Assembly: GCA_011523545.1 (NCBI GenBank)
Contig: WTGN01000084.1
Span: forward strand, 1 to 62,853
Length of the DNA stretch: 62,853 nucleotides
Origin: Chloroflexota bacterium
GTDB taxonomy: Bacteria > Chloroflexota > Anaerolineae > Aggregatilineales > Phototrophicaceae
Reading direction: 5' to 3'
How positions within the stretch are numbered: the stretch's first letter is position 1; every line of letters starts with the position of its first letter. Positions 1 through 8,122 of this stretch are shown here, one piece after another. Position numbers and translations under genes: made by a program. The notes below the pieces were generated by a model. It made no database searches and had not been told where the DNA came from. It saw only the letters and a program-made list of their open reading frames with translations.

Positions 1-300
1 CGCCGACCGATACGCCAATCCCGACGGCCACGCCGACCGATACGCCGGTCCCGACGGCCACGCCGACCGATACGCCGGTCCCGACCGAAACGCTGACCGC
101 GACGGAGACACCGACTCACACGCCGACGGATACGGCAACTCCGACAGCCACGCCGACTGACACACCGACCGATACGCCGGTTCCGACGGCGACGCCAACC
201 GATACGCCGGTTCCGACGGCGACGCCAACCGACACACCGGTCCCGACGGCCACGCCAACCGATACGCCGGTCCCGACTGACACGCTGACCGCGACGGAGA
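1..300 (+). repeat. 30-nt coding minisatellite (Thr/Pro decapeptide)
   Basis: Degenerate 30-nt units encode T-P-T-D-T-P-V/I-P-T-A. Units differ mostly by silent changes. The array runs off the left window edge. Confidence 0.8.
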
Positions 301-689
301 CACCGACAGACACGCCGACGGATACGGCAACGCCCGATGTGACGGCGACGGTCGCGGCCGAGTCCAGCTTGACGGCGGTCGCGCAGGACGCCCTGGACGC
401 TGAAGCGACGTCCGAGGCAGAAACTGAAACCGCCACCGCCGAAGCGACGCCGACTGTCACGCCGACAGTAGAGCCAACGGCGCTCCCGGCAACAGCGACC
501 GACGCGCCAACGGCGACGACCGTCATCGAGCCCACCGCGCAGCCGAGCCTGACACCGGTGACTATCACCGAGATTGAAGCGCCAAGCGCGGATGAGCCGG
601 AGACGCAAGATTCCACCCTGGCGATCGCCGCTGTGGCCGGCGGTCTGGCGCTGCTGCTGCTCTTGTTCCTGCTTCGCCGCCGCCGATAA
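1..689 (+). CDS. Thr/Pro-rich repeat surface protein, 5'-truncated, C-terminal membrane anchor
   Basis: The reading frame is open from base 3 and its start lies outside the window. The first ~100 codons are a tandem decapeptide of the type T-P-T-D-T-P-V-P-T-A, then a less regular Thr/Glu/Ala-rich linker. It ends in a hydrophobic helix (A-I-A-A-V-A-G-G-L-A-L-L-L-L-L-F-L-L) followed by four arginines and a stop. That tail is a typical stop-transfer anchor, with the repeat domain outside the cell. Thr/Pro stalks of this kind usually link an extracellular domain to the membrane; the functional domain is not visible here. An ATG at 339 is internal to the frame and should not be taken as the start. 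Confidence 0.75.
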   Translation, partial: PTDTPIPTATPTDTPVPTATPTDTPVPTETLTATETPTHTPTDTATPTATPTDTPTDTPVPTATPTDTPVPTATPTDTPVPTATPTDTPVPTDTLTATETPTDTPTDTATPDVTATVAAESSLTAVAQDALDAEATSEAETETATAEATPTVTPTVEPTALPATATDAPTATTVIEPTAQPSLTPVTITEIEAPSADEPETQDSTLAIAAVAGGLALLLLLFLLRRRR

Positions 690-757
690 TCCGCGACCGC
701 GAGGGGTTTTGGGCGTATAAGGTCTATAGTGGAGGCGCGCGCCTGAGGAGCGACGAT

Positions 758-1174
758 ATGCGAGAATTCCTGATCCGAGTGCTGATCAACGCAGTGGCCA
801 TCGCCGTCACCGCCATGTTGATCCCGAGTATTCACATCGCGAACAACGATGTCACGACGCTGCTGGCGATCGGCTTGATCTTCGGTCTGGTGAATTCGCT
901 GCTTAAGCCGTTGCTGCTGCTCTTGACTTGCCCGGCTGTGCTGCTGTCGCTCGGCTTGTTCATTTTTGTGATCAATGGCGTCATGCTCATGATCACCGAT
1001 TCATTGGCGGGCGACCGGCTGACCATAGACGGCGGCATATTCACCGCCATCCTGGGCGGCATGGTCATGGCAGCGGTGTCCATCGCGCTGGAATCCGTGC
1101 TGAAACTGAACGACTCGCCGGAGGGCGCGGGCCCCGAGCTGATCGTGTACAGCGATTCGCGCAAGCAGAAGTGA
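758..1174 (+). CDS. Phage-holin-4_2 family (PF04020-like) membrane protein
   Basis: This 138-aa protein has four predicted membrane helices (roughly residues 3-23, 30-52, 55-78 and 90-115), the layout and length of the mycobacterial-phage-holin superfamily IV proteins common in bacterial chromosomes. The ATG has a good ribosome-binding site (GAGGAG at 745-750, spacing 7). Chromosomal members are generally of unknown function and are not evidence of a prophage. A TATAGT -10-like box lies at 725-730. The gene stands alone between the anchor-protein gene and a glycosyltransferase, same strand. Confidence 0.8.
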   Translation: MREFLIRVLINAVAIAVTAMLIPSIHIANNDVTTLLAIGLIFGLVNSLLKPLLLLLTCPAVLLSLGLFIFVINGVMLMITDSLAGDRLTIDGGIFTAILGGMVMAAVSIALESVLKLNDSPEGAGPELIVYSDSRKQK

Positions 1175-1210
1175 AGGCCATCAGCGCGCCCTCATCAGCG
1201 AGAAGCCACC

Positions 1211-2443
1211 GTGCCTGAGCAGCGCCTGACGCTGTGCTGGATTAGCAGCGCGCGCTACAGCCAGCCGCTGGATGCCGCCGCCGCCCGCAAGTGGCAGCTG
1301 CTGGCCGGCCTGCCCGGCTATGAGTATTACGTCATCGGCTTCTCGTCATCGCTGCGCCCGCGGCGTTTTCACGAGCATGTCTCGTTCTACCTACTGCCGC
1401 AGCCGCCGACTTCATTGCTGCGTTACCTGGTCATTTTCGGCCTGTCGCCGCTGCTGCTTTGCTGGCTGGTCATGCGCCGGCGGGCCGCCGTCATCGTGGC
1501 GCAAAGCCCCTTTGAAGGCGCGATCGGCGCCGCCGCCAAGGTCGTCGTCCGCCTCTTGGGTCGCCAACCCAAGCTGATCATCGAGAACCACAACGATTTC
1601 GAAGAAGATGTCTTCTTGCAGCGCTCCGTCCCGCTGCCGGGCTTGTACCGCCGCCTGATGCTGGCGCTGGCTCGTTTCGCCTTCCGCCATGCCGACGCCC
1701 TGCGCGTGATCTCGTCTTCGACCGCCGCCCGCGCCCGCCATTACGCGCCCGCTCTGCCCCAGGCGCGCTTCATGACCTTCAGCGACACCGATGTATTCCG
1801 ACGGATGGAGCGGCGCCTGCCCCTTCACGAGGCGGTCGATATCGTTTACGCCGGCGTGCTGATCCCGCGCAAAGGCGTGCACCTGCTGCTCAAAGCCTTC
1901 GCCGAGCTTGATCATCCGCGCGCGCGGCTGCATCTGGTCGGCGGCGCGGAGAACAGCGCTTATGCCGAATCGCTGCGGCAAACGGCGGCCGAGCTCGGCA
2001 TCAGCGAGCGCGCCAATTTCGCCGGCGCCGTCTCTCAGCGCGAGTTGGCGGGCTATTTCGCGGCCGCCCGCGTCATGGTCCTGCCATCGCTGTCGGAAGG
2101 TTTGGGGCGCGTGGTGGTCGAGGCGATGCTGCTGGGTACGCCGGTCATCGGCAGCCGCGTCGGCGGCATCCCGGATATGATTGTCGATGGCGAAAATGGC
2201 TACCTGGTCGAAGCCGGGAACGAAGCCGAACTGACGGCGGCGCTGCGGCGAATCTATGCCGAGGATGTCACGGCTATGGGGGAGAAGGCGCGCGCATTCG
2301 CCGAAGATTTCTTCTCGCTTCGGAAGTATGTCGACGGTTATCGCCGGCTCTTTGAGCTGGCCTTGGGGCAGGAAACTGTCGCTGAAGCGGAGCAAGCCGC
2401 CGCGAGCGGAAGCGGCGGGGCGCCGAAAGAGAGGCGGCCTTGA
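1211..2443 (+). CDS. Glycosyltransferase family 4 (GT-B fold)
   Basis: The 410-aa protein is a retaining GT4 enzyme that probably transfers a sugar from a nucleotide-sugar to a cell-surface glycan or lipid; the substrate cannot be read. The C-terminal Rossmann half carries the classical motif: S-E-G-L-G-R-V-V-V-E-A-M-L-L-G-T-P-V around residues 295-315, with the E-x7-E pair that binds the nucleotide-sugar. It starts at a GTG 36 nt after the holin-like gene, with a weak ribosome-binding site. Its stop overlaps the TTG start of the next gene, so the two are probably translationally coupled. Confidence 0.85.
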   Translation: MPEQRLTLCWISSARYSQPLDAAAARKWQLLAGLPGYEYYVIGFSSSLRPRRFHEHVSFYLLPQPPTSLLRYLVIFGLSPLLLCWLVMRRRAAVIVAQSPFEGAIGAAAKVVVRLLGRQPKLIIENHNDFEEDVFLQRSVPLPGLYRRLMLALARFAFRHADALRVISSSTAARARHYAPALPQARFMTFSDTDVFRRMERRLPLHEAVDIVYAGVLIPRKGVHLLLKAFAELDHPRARLHLVGGAENSAYAESLRQTAAELGISERANFAGAVSQRELAGYFAAARVMVLPSLSEGLGRVVVEAMLLGTPVIGSRVGGIPDMIVDGENGYLVEAGNEAELTAALRRIYAEDVTAMGEKARAFAEDFFSLRKYVDGYRRLFELALGQETVAEAEQAAASGSGGAPKERRP

Positions 2444-2757
2444 ACGCGGGGGACCGCAATATCAAGCGCTGCGTCTCCTGTGACGGCTTCGGCTGGTTTG
2501 AAGACGATTTCAGCGGCGAGACGGAAGACTGTGACTGGTGCGCCGGCGCCGGCTATGTCTATCGGGATGCGCAAGGGCGGGACAGGCCCATCCCGCAATC
2601 CGATTACGCCGCCGTCGCCGCCGATCTGGAGCGGCTTGACCTGGAGCGGCTGCGCGAGATGGGCTACCAGGGCCAGGCGCTTAAGCCCTGGCAGCAAGCC
2701 ATCCGCAAGGACACCCAACTCGGCCGCGATCCCTACCGCGATGATGGCGATGCCTGA
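2440..2757 (+). CDS. Small protein with two DnaJ-type CxxCxGxG zinc motifs
   Basis: The 105-aa product contains C-V-S-C-D-G-F-G (C11, C14) and C-D-W-C-A-G-A-G (C31, C34). These are two copies of the CxxCxGxG motif of the DnaJ cysteine-rich domain, enough to hold one zinc ion. The acidic, Arg-rich C-terminal half has no recognisable domain. The start is a TTG overlapping the TGA of the glycosyltransferase gene by 3 nt, so expression probably depends on coupling. Function is unknown. Confidence 0.65.
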   Translation: MNAGDRNIKRCVSCDGFGWFEDDFSGETEDCDWCAGAGYVYRDAQGRDRPIPQSDYAAVAADLERLDLERLREMGYQGQALKPWQQAIRKDTQLGRDPYRDDGDA

Positions 2758-2782
2758 ACGCGGACCCCCAGGACGGCCCGTC

Positions 2783-3004
2783 TCAGCTGGCATTACCCTC
2801 GTCTTCAGGCGTTCGCATTTCATTCAGCAGGCGCGCGATATCCACCAGCAGGTCATCCAGGCGGCTCTCGGTGCGCTGGCTGACCTCGCCCAGGCGCTCA
2901 ATCAGTTTGGCCGTTTCACCGGGCGGAAAACTGCGATAAGACCACCAGTAGACCAGCACCACAACCGCCAGCACCAGCATTTGAAAGACTTGCTCGAAAT
3001 CCAT
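2783..3004 (-). CDS. Small single-pass membrane protein with amphipathic helix
   Basis: The 73-aa protein has one membrane helix (residues ~8-26, rich in L/V with two Trp), then a charged amphipathic helix with heptad-like spacing (T-A-K-L-I-E-R-L-G-E-V). It has a strong ribosome-binding site (GGAGGAG just upstream). It is the third gene of a minus-strand operon (3999 to 2783) behind a tail-fibre-like protein. No family is recognised. Confidence 0.6.
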   Translation of the reverse strand: MDFEQVFQMLVLAVVVLVYWWSYRSFPPGETAKLIERLGEVSQRTESRLDDLLVDIARLLNEMRTPEDEGNAS

Positions 3005-3018
3005 ATCTCCTCCTGCTT

Positions 3019-3486
3019 TCAGTTCGATTTAAAGGGCTGGGCCGGGTCGACGCGAATCCGCAGAATCCCGCTGGCGAAATTGCCCGTCAGGCGATAGACC
3101 AGCACCGTATAGTCGCCCGGCGCCGGCTGCCGCAAGCTGATGGAAGCGGCGCCCTCAGTTATGGCTTGCCGTCCGCGCTCGCTCTCTTCGCCGTCGCGCA
3201 GCGTCAGGTACCCCAACTGGTCATCGGCGGCGATCTGTTCATCGGCGCAAGTAATGACCGGGTCAGCATCGCCCTGGCTCAGCGACAGCGTCGACGCCTC
3301 CAATTGGAGCCGGCCGAAGTGGTTGAGCACATCGCTGGCGCGCCGCTGGTCCGGCGGATTCGCCGTCAGCAGGTGTATGCGTGAGTCAGCGCCGCTGGAG
3401 ACGCCGCAAGTTGCCGCCCCCAATGCCGCCCGCGCAACCCTATCCAGCAGGCGCGCGTCGAGTGCCCGGTGACTGATGATATCCAT
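3019..3486 (-). CDS. Hypothetical protein, middle gene of tail-fibre-like operon
   Basis: The 155-aa product is probably soluble and has no signal peptide or membrane helix. It begins 3 nt after the stop of the preceding gene, with AAGGAG upstream of the ATG, so the two are co-translated. The C-terminal third (residues ~115-150: alternating hydrophobic residues, A-P-G-D-Y-T-V-L-V-Y-R) looks like beta-sandwich strands. No family is recognised. It could be an accessory of the tail-fibre-like protein. Confidence 0.55.
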   Translation of the reverse strand: MDIISHRALDARLLDRVARAALGAATCGVSSGADSRIHLLTANPPDQRRASDVLNHFGRLQLEASTLSLSQGDADPVITCADEQIAADDQLGYLTLRDGEESERGRQAITEGAASISLRQPAPGDYTVLVYRLTGNFASGILRIRVDPAQPFKSN

Positions 3487-3489
3487 GCC

Positions 3490-3999
3490 CTAAATCTCCT
3501 TCGCCCAAAATTGCGGGTGCACATTGACGACATCCATAATTGCCGTATTGTTCCCGGTTGTCTTCCAGCGCAACGAGAAAGTATGGCTGCCGGCGCCAAG
3601 CCCGCTGATCAACAAGACAAAAGACAAGGGCTTGTTGCGGATATTGCCTCCAGAACCGTCTGACTTGAATTCGATGACGCCGCTGTCAGCGAAATAATCC
3701 ACCCCGTCCACGGCCACATTGAGGCTGGTCACCGCGTTGCTGGCGCTATTCTGCGCCGTGCCGGTGAAGCCAAGCAGCACATCGCCGCCGTGCGTGGTCA
3801 AAGTCAGGGACAGCTGTAACGGGTCAATATCGACGAATGCCTGGGCCGTCGTGGTCAGGGGGGAGCCGCCGCTGACGATGCGGCTGAAGCCGGTGTCCAG
3901 GCGGTCTTTCAGGTGATTCTGATTGTCGCGCACGTACGTGTTCAGGTCGAGCGATGTCAGCGGTTCGCTCGACCAGGTCTTCGGCGTCGTCCATGCCAT
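3490..3999 (-). CDS. Phage-tail-fibre-like beta-structured protein
   Basis: The chosen ATG at 3999 (M-A-W-T-T-P-K-T-W) has AAAGGA 6-7 nt upstream; the frame stays open to 4056 but without a better site. The 169-aa product begins with M-A-W-x-x-P-x-T-W plus L-N-x-Y-V-R-D-N, a start seen in phage tail and receptor-binding proteins and in orphan bacterial homologues. The rest is Thr/Ser/Gly-rich with regular short strands, as expected for a trimeric fibre tip or jelly-roll. It heads a tight three-gene operon. No other phage structural genes are present, so it may be a domesticated remnant. Homology is inferred from motifs only. Confidence 0.55.
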   Translation of the reverse strand: MAWTTPKTWSSEPLTSLDLNTYVRDNQNHLKDRLDTGFSRIVSGGSPLTTTAQAFVDIDPLQLSLTLTTHGGDVLLGFTGTAQNSASNAVTSLNVAVDGVDYFADSGVIEFKSDGSGGNIRNKPLSFVLLISGLGAGSHTFSLRWKTTGNNTAIMDVVNVHPQFWAKEI

Positions 4000-4182
4000 G
4001 TTCCATCCTTTCGCATTGATTGAGTCAATGCAGAATAGAACAGATTTTCTAGTCATGGGCGACTATATGGTCGCGCGTGGCACCAAACCGTAAGCGGCGA
4101 GTGGCTATTTCGCCAGGTCAAACAGTCACGTGCAAAGCAGGTCTTGGCTCACAGAAAACTACGAACCGGCGACGTGAGAAGG

Positions 4183-4258
4183 TGTAGGGGCGACCAACCT
4201 GGTCGCCCGTCGCTTCTAATGGTTGCGTCTTCGGACGACTTGATAAGTCGCCCCTACA
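4183..4258. repeat. Composite family-A palindromic repeat
   Basis: Two palindromes face each other: TGTAGGGGCGACC..GGTCGCCCG (4183-4210) and GGACGACTT..AAGTCGCCCCTACA (4232-4258). The outer ends are inverted copies of TGTAGGGG. This is the main content of the 364-nt gap 4000-4363; no gene is seen in the rest. Confidence 0.75.
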
Positions 4259-4363
4259 ATTTCGTTTTGTCGAGATCTGCCGATTGCGTTGGCCGGAAAG
4301 GATGCGGCGCTTCGCCATCATGCCGGCTTGATGCGCTGGCGGACTTGCAGCAGAAATCAGCCG

Positions 4364-4858
4364 TCATTCCGCAAGCGACGCGAGGTATGCGTCGAGACGG
4401 TCAAGCGTCTGGCTTAAGCCGGCTTCAACACCCATATCAATGATCTGGTCGCGCGCTTCCCGCGTGCGGTAGCGGCTGCTTGTGGTCAGAATCGTTTCGC
4501 CGGCGACTTCCGTGAACTCAAATTTGGAATCGGCTTCCGGCATGTTTGCGGTCGGCACGCCGTCTTCATCGGTGAATATATCCCGCGCGCTGAATCGGAG
4601 GGGCGCTTCAATCTCTTGATAGATCATTTTGCCGCAATAGCGCTGGCCCGCCGGGTCTTGCATGCAATAGAACCAGGTCCCGCCCGGGCGGAAATCCACT
4701 TTACAGACCGGCGTCGTGAAACCTTGCGGGCCCCACCAATTGCGCAGGTGCTCAGCTTGCGTCCACATCGCCCAAACGCTGTCGCGCTCGGCGGCGAAGC
4801 TGCGCACAAACTGAATCTCAACATCTGATGGCGTCGTGAATTCCATTTTTGCTTTCAT
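4364..4858 (-). CDS. SRPBCC/AHSA1-domain protein
   Basis: The 164-aa protein fits the Activator-of-Hsp90-ATPase-1-like (START/Bet v1 fold) family. It shows the usual early V-E-I-Q-F-V-R-S-F-A-A strand, W-T-x-A-E-H-L-R-N-W-W-G-P, and F-R-P-G-G-T-W-F-Y. Such proteins bind small hydrophobic ligands; many have no assigned ligand. The ATG at 4858 has GAGGA 5 nt upstream. A second ATG at 4885 overlaps the recF stop as ATGA and would add 9 residues, so coupling to recF is possible. Confidence 0.75.
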   Translation of the reverse strand: MKAKMEFTTPSDVEIQFVRSFAAERDSVWAMWTQAEHLRNWWGPQGFTTPVCKVDFRPGGTWFYCMQDPAGQRYCGKMIYQEIEAPLRFSARDIFTDEDGVPTANMPEADSKFEFTEVAGETILTTSSRYRTREARDQIIDMGVEAGLSQTLDRLDAYLASLAE

Positions 4859-4881
4859 GAGAGTCCTCGCTATCGCATGAT

Positions 4882-6090
4882 TCATCCGCCGCGGATCTGG
4901 CCGTTTTCCACCTGGTAGACAGCCGCCCGCTCCAGGAACGACCGACTGAATATGTCCAGTTCTGTCGTTGTCACCAGCGTCTGCGCCCCACCATCGAGCC
5001 GATCCAGCAAGTAATTCCGGCGGCCGCTGTCCAGCTCGGCGACCACTTCATCGAGCAAGAACAAGGGGGACTCGCCCAGTTGATCGCGCATCCAATCCAG
5101 CTCGGCGAACTTCAGCGCCATCACCGCCGTGCGCGCCTGCCCGCGGCTGCCGAAGAGCCCGCAATCCCGATCGTTGATGGTTAGGCGCAGTTCATCGCGG
5201 TGCGGGCCGGCGATGGTGAGGCCCCGCCCAATCGCTTCGCCGCGCCGCGCCAGCAAGCGCTCCAGAAATTGCGGCTTGATCTCGGCTGGGCTCAGCTGCC
5301 GATCGAGATCCAGGCCGGCAACGTCAAAAGCGCGCTGCCGCCCTTCGCCATCGGAAGCCGGCAGGATGCTGGGCAGGTACTTCAAGCTCAATGACTCGCG
5401 CCCGCCGGTCAAGGCCAGGTGCGTCGCCCGCGCCTTGATTTCCAACTCGCGCAGGAATCGCTGACGCCCGGCGATGATGACGGCGCCATGCGTCGCCAAT
5501 TGCTCGTCCCAGAATTCCAACTCAACCGCGGCGGCGCGCTTTTCGGCGATGCGCTTGAGCAGGGCGTTGCGCTGCGGCAGGCATTTCTCGTATTCATGCA
5601 GCGCCAGGTAATAGGCGCGGTCCACCTGCCGCAAGGTGCCATCCATGAATCGGCGGCGGTCGCTCGGCGCGCCCTCGACCAGGGACAGATCCCGCGGCAG
5701 GAAAAGCACGACATTCAGCAAGCCCGCTACATCCATCACCCGCTTGTCGACATTGTTGAGCTTGATCGCCTTCTTGAAGCGGGCGGCGCCGGCGCTCAAG
5801 TCCAGCATCAGCGTCACATCCAGCTTGTGATAGGCGCCGTTCTCCGCCCCGATTTCCGCCGAAAGCCGCGCGAAGGGAATCGGGTCCTGCTCCGTGCGCC
5901 AATGGATCAGTTGCCGGTCGCTGCTGGTGTAGGGCGATGATGATGTGGCCAGGTAGAAAATCGCTTCCAGGGCGCTGGTTTTCCCTTGCGCGTTATCGCC
6001 GACCAGCACCACAGGGCGATCGGCCGGCGGGCTGAATTCAAGGCGCGCGTAATTGCGAAAATTCGTCAGCGAGAGGTGGTCAATTTGCAT
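4882..6090 (-). CDS. recF: DNA replication and repair protein RecF
   Basis: RecF is an SMC-like ABC ATPase that helps load RecA at gapped DNA with RecO and RecR. The 402-aa length is slightly above the usual ~360-380. Walker A is G-D-N-A-Q-G-K-T (residues 31-38), the N-terminal L-T-N-F-R-N-Y is the family hallmark, and the D-loop/Walker B region is F-L-L-D-E-V-V-A-E-L-D near the C-terminus. It is not next to dnaA, dnaN or gyrB, where recF often sits. It follows a beta-propeller gene after a family-A repeat and runs into the AHSA1 gene with a 4-nt overlap of the longer reading. Confidence 0.95.
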   Translation of the reverse strand: MQIDHLSLTNFRNYARLEFSPPADRPVVLVGDNAQGKTSALEAIFYLATSSSPYTSSDRQLIHWRTEQDPIPFARLSAEIGAENGAYHKLDVTLMLDLSAGAARFKKAIKLNNVDKRVMDVAGLLNVVLFLPRDLSLVEGAPSDRRRFMDGTLRQVDRAYYLALHEYEKCLPQRNALLKRIAEKRAAAVELEFWDEQLATHGAVIIAGRQRFLRELEIKARATHLALTGGRESLSLKYLPSILPASDGEGRQRAFDVAGLDLDRQLSPAEIKPQFLERLLARRGEAIGRGLTIAGPHRDELRLTINDRDCGLFGSRGQARTAVMALKFAELDWMRDQLGESPLFLLDEVVAELDSGRRNYLLDRLDGGAQTLVTTTELDIFSRSFLERAAVYQVENGQIRGG

Positions 6091-6125
6091 GGTAGGCCAA
6101 GGACATCACTTGCGCGATTGGACTT

Positions 6126-6156
6126 CGTAGGGGCGAGCCGGCGGCTCGCCCGTACA
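6126..6156. repeat. Family-A palindromic repeat
   Basis: GTAGGGGCGAGCC followed by the inverted GGCTCGCCCGTAC; a near-perfect hairpin between recF and the upstream propeller gene. Confidence 0.75.
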
Positions 6157-6202
6157 CGCCAGGTCATAATGAATCTTTGCTGAGCTGGACGCCGGCATCG
6201 CG

Positions 6203-7342
6203 TTACGCGCCCGCCCATTGCGGCAGGAAGGCATCCTTGGCGATCCGCCAGCTCTCGCCGCTTTCCAACGCATGCACCCAGACTTCGGGCAGGGCCGGCC
6301 CGGGCTCGCTATCCTCGTCGCGCGCCAGCGGGAATCGCTGCATCACAAGCGCGTCGCCCGTCTCATTCCAGCGGAAATAAGCCGATGTATAACGCGGTTC
6401 ATGAGCGATCGACAGCAGCTCGCCGTCCTCGGCGGCGACGCCTCGCAGATAAAGTTGATGACCGGGCGTCCAGCGCTCATCGGTGTAACGCCTGGCGAAG
6501 GCGATGGTCTCGCCGTCGGGGCTCCATTGCGCGCCGACATCATCATAGGGGCCCTGCGAATCGGTGAACGCGGCGAAGGTCTTTTGCGCCAGATCGGCGA
6601 TGCGCAGATGGGTGAAGAATTGCTCGCCGCGCCGCGTGAGTTCGGGGTAGATCAACTGCCGGCCATTCGGCGCCAGCGAACCCATGGTGCCATGCGATGA
6701 CGGAATGAAACGCAGCTGCACGTCATCATCGCCACGCGGGACAAAATCATAGATCAGGATGCCCGGCTGCGCCACATCGGCGCTGTAAAAGGCGACCGTA
6801 TTGCTATCGGCTGACCAGACCGGACTATGCCCGACCACTTGCTTGTCGGCGATGAGGGGCAGGCTGTCAAACTCCGGCCTGAGAAAATTGACCAGCCAAA
6901 TCCGCGGCAAGCCATAGCGCCCGCCAATCGACTCGGCGCGCTGATAAACCAGCCATTTGCCATCAGGGCTGAAGACTGGCGTGCTGCAGTTGGCTTTGAG
7001 GGCGACGCAATCGACCAGGTCGGTCAAGCGGCCGGAAGCCAGGTCGAGCAGGCGCAAGGTGACGGCGCCGGCCCCGCTGCGCTCGCCGTAAGCCAGCCAG
7101 CGCCCATCCGCGCTGAAATCGAAATCGAAGACGCCGTATTCGCTGAAGGTCAGTTGCTGTTTGTCGGCCGGCTCGTCAATATCTGCCAGCCAGACATTCT
7201 GCACGCCGCCGGTCGCCGGATGGAGGAAGGCGACGCGCGTCGGCTGCCGCGCCGGGTCCATCAGCCAGGCGGCCGCCCCCACGCCCGCCAGGCAGAACGC
7301 AACGATCAGCAATACGGCGAGGTCCAGCTTGTCCGGTTTCAT
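6203..7342 (-). CDS. Membrane-anchored TolB/PD40-type beta-propeller protein
   Basis: The 379-aa protein has an uncleaved N-terminal membrane helix (residues ~7-27). Then come several PD40/WD40-like blades with repeated F-S-P-D-G-K-W-L-V, W-S-P-D-G-E-T-I-A and F-S-A-D-G-R-W-L-A motifs, as in TolB and DPP-IV propellers. This predicts an extracytoplasmic propeller tethered to the membrane. The ATG has GGGAGGGG upstream and lies 14 nt after the TIGR03943 gene, so it closes an operon with the two permease-type genes. A binding or sensing role for that operon is inference. Confidence 0.75.
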   Translation of the reverse strand: MKPDKLDLAVLLIVAFCLAGVGAAAWLMDPARQPTRVAFLHPATGGVQNVWLADIDEPADKQQLTFSEYGVFDFDFSADGRWLAYGERSGAGAVTLRLLDLASGRLTDLVDCVALKANCSTPVFSPDGKWLVYQRAESIGGRYGLPRIWLVNFLRPEFDSLPLIADKQVVGHSPVWSADSNTVAFYSADVAQPGILIYDFVPRGDDDVQLRFIPSSHGTMGSLAPNGRQLIYPELTRRGEQFFTHLRIADLAQKTFAAFTDSQGPYDDVGAQWSPDGETIAFARRYTDERWTPGHQLYLRGVAAEDGELLSIAHEPRYTSAYFRWNETGDALVMQRFPLARDEDSEPGPALPEVWVHALESGESWRIAKDAFLPQWAGA

Positions 7343-7356
7343 GCCCCTCCCGGCGC

Positions 7357-8103
7357 TTAGGGATACAGATAAGGCTGGCGCGGCTCATCAACGCGCTCGA
7401 CCGCCTCGGCCATGACAACGGGCAGGAAATCGGCGCCAAAGGCTTTGGCTTTCAGTTGGCCCTGCACGCGCAGCCATTCGCCGGCTGTGTACTCGCGCGC
7501 GCCCGCGGCTATGACCGGCATGCCGATGGGGAAGGCGTCGGCGACGCAGCAGCTGAGGGTGAAGCGCGCGATCATGAAGCCGTCCTCGGGGTGCAGCGGC
7601 TCGCGATAGACAAAGCCGATCACATCCACCGGACTGCCATTGAACTGCGCCGGCGTCGCCGCCCGGTCAAATTCGCGCAGCCAATCCAGGATATTGCGGT
7701 CAAGCGGGCTGCGCGTCACGCTTGAGATGCCGACCGGGCTCAAGCTTACGCCGCCGTTGACCGCCTCTATGCCCAGGGCGCGCGAGGGGATCAAGATGGC
7801 CAGCAGCAGCGGAAACGCGACCACCAGGATGATGTCCCAGGAGATCTGGTAATGCCGATGGCTGTGTTCTTTCGCCTGTGGATGCAAACAGCTGTAAAGA
7901 TTGACCAGCCCCAGCAGGACAAACAGCAGCGCGCCGACCACGACCAGCCAGGCGAATCGCAGATTGATGTAATTGTCCAGGTTGCCGGTCAGCATCAGCA
8001 GCGCCAAATAGATGCCCATGCCGAACAAAATGAGCGACTTCGCCCAGGCCACCCGGTCAATCTGCGCTTCATGCTTGTGCCGCGCCGCTGTCATTGCTGA
8101 CAT
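7357..8103 (-). CDS. TIGR03943-family (YcgQ-like) putative permease subunit
   Basis: The 248-aa protein has N-terminal membrane helices (residues ~22-42, 48-70 and ~88-106), then a C-terminal soluble domain with R-F-T-L-S-C-C-V-A-D-A near residue 180, typical of TIGR03943/DUF1980. Members sit beside a DUF318 permease, as here (19-nt gap); in Bacillus the ycgR-ycgQ pair is under zinc control. A His-rich loop (H-P-Q-A-K-E-H-S-H-R-H, residues ~73-83) fits metal handling. Zinc or another metal as cargo is inferred from the pairing and the His residues. Confidence 0.8.
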   Translation of the reverse strand: MSAMTAARHKHEAQIDRVAWAKSLILFGMGIYLALLMLTGNLDNYINLRFAWLVVVGALLFVLLGLVNLYSCLHPQAKEHSHRHYQISWDIILVVAFPLLLAILIPSRALGIEAVNGGVSLSPVGISSVTRSPLDRNILDWLREFDRAATPAQFNGSPVDVIGFVYREPLHPEDGFMIARFTLSCCVADAFPIGMPVIAAGAREYTAGEWLRVQGQLKAKAFGADFLPVVMAEAVERVDEPRQPYLYP

Positions 8104-8122
8104 CCCATCGAATCACCGGCCA

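Noticed and set aside
1412..2395. Long minus-strand open frame (327 codons) over the first glycosyltransferase
   Set aside because: It is antisense to a clear GT4 gene, has no recognisable domain, and long antisense frames are expected at this GC content. The same applies to 12149-13252, 29327-30154, 54171-55214 and 59712-60986.
758..3999. Prophage region (holin-like and tail-fibre-like genes)
   Set aside because: No integrase, terminase, portal, capsid or attachment repeats are present, and a glycosyltransferase lies between. The holin-like family is common in chromosomes without phages.
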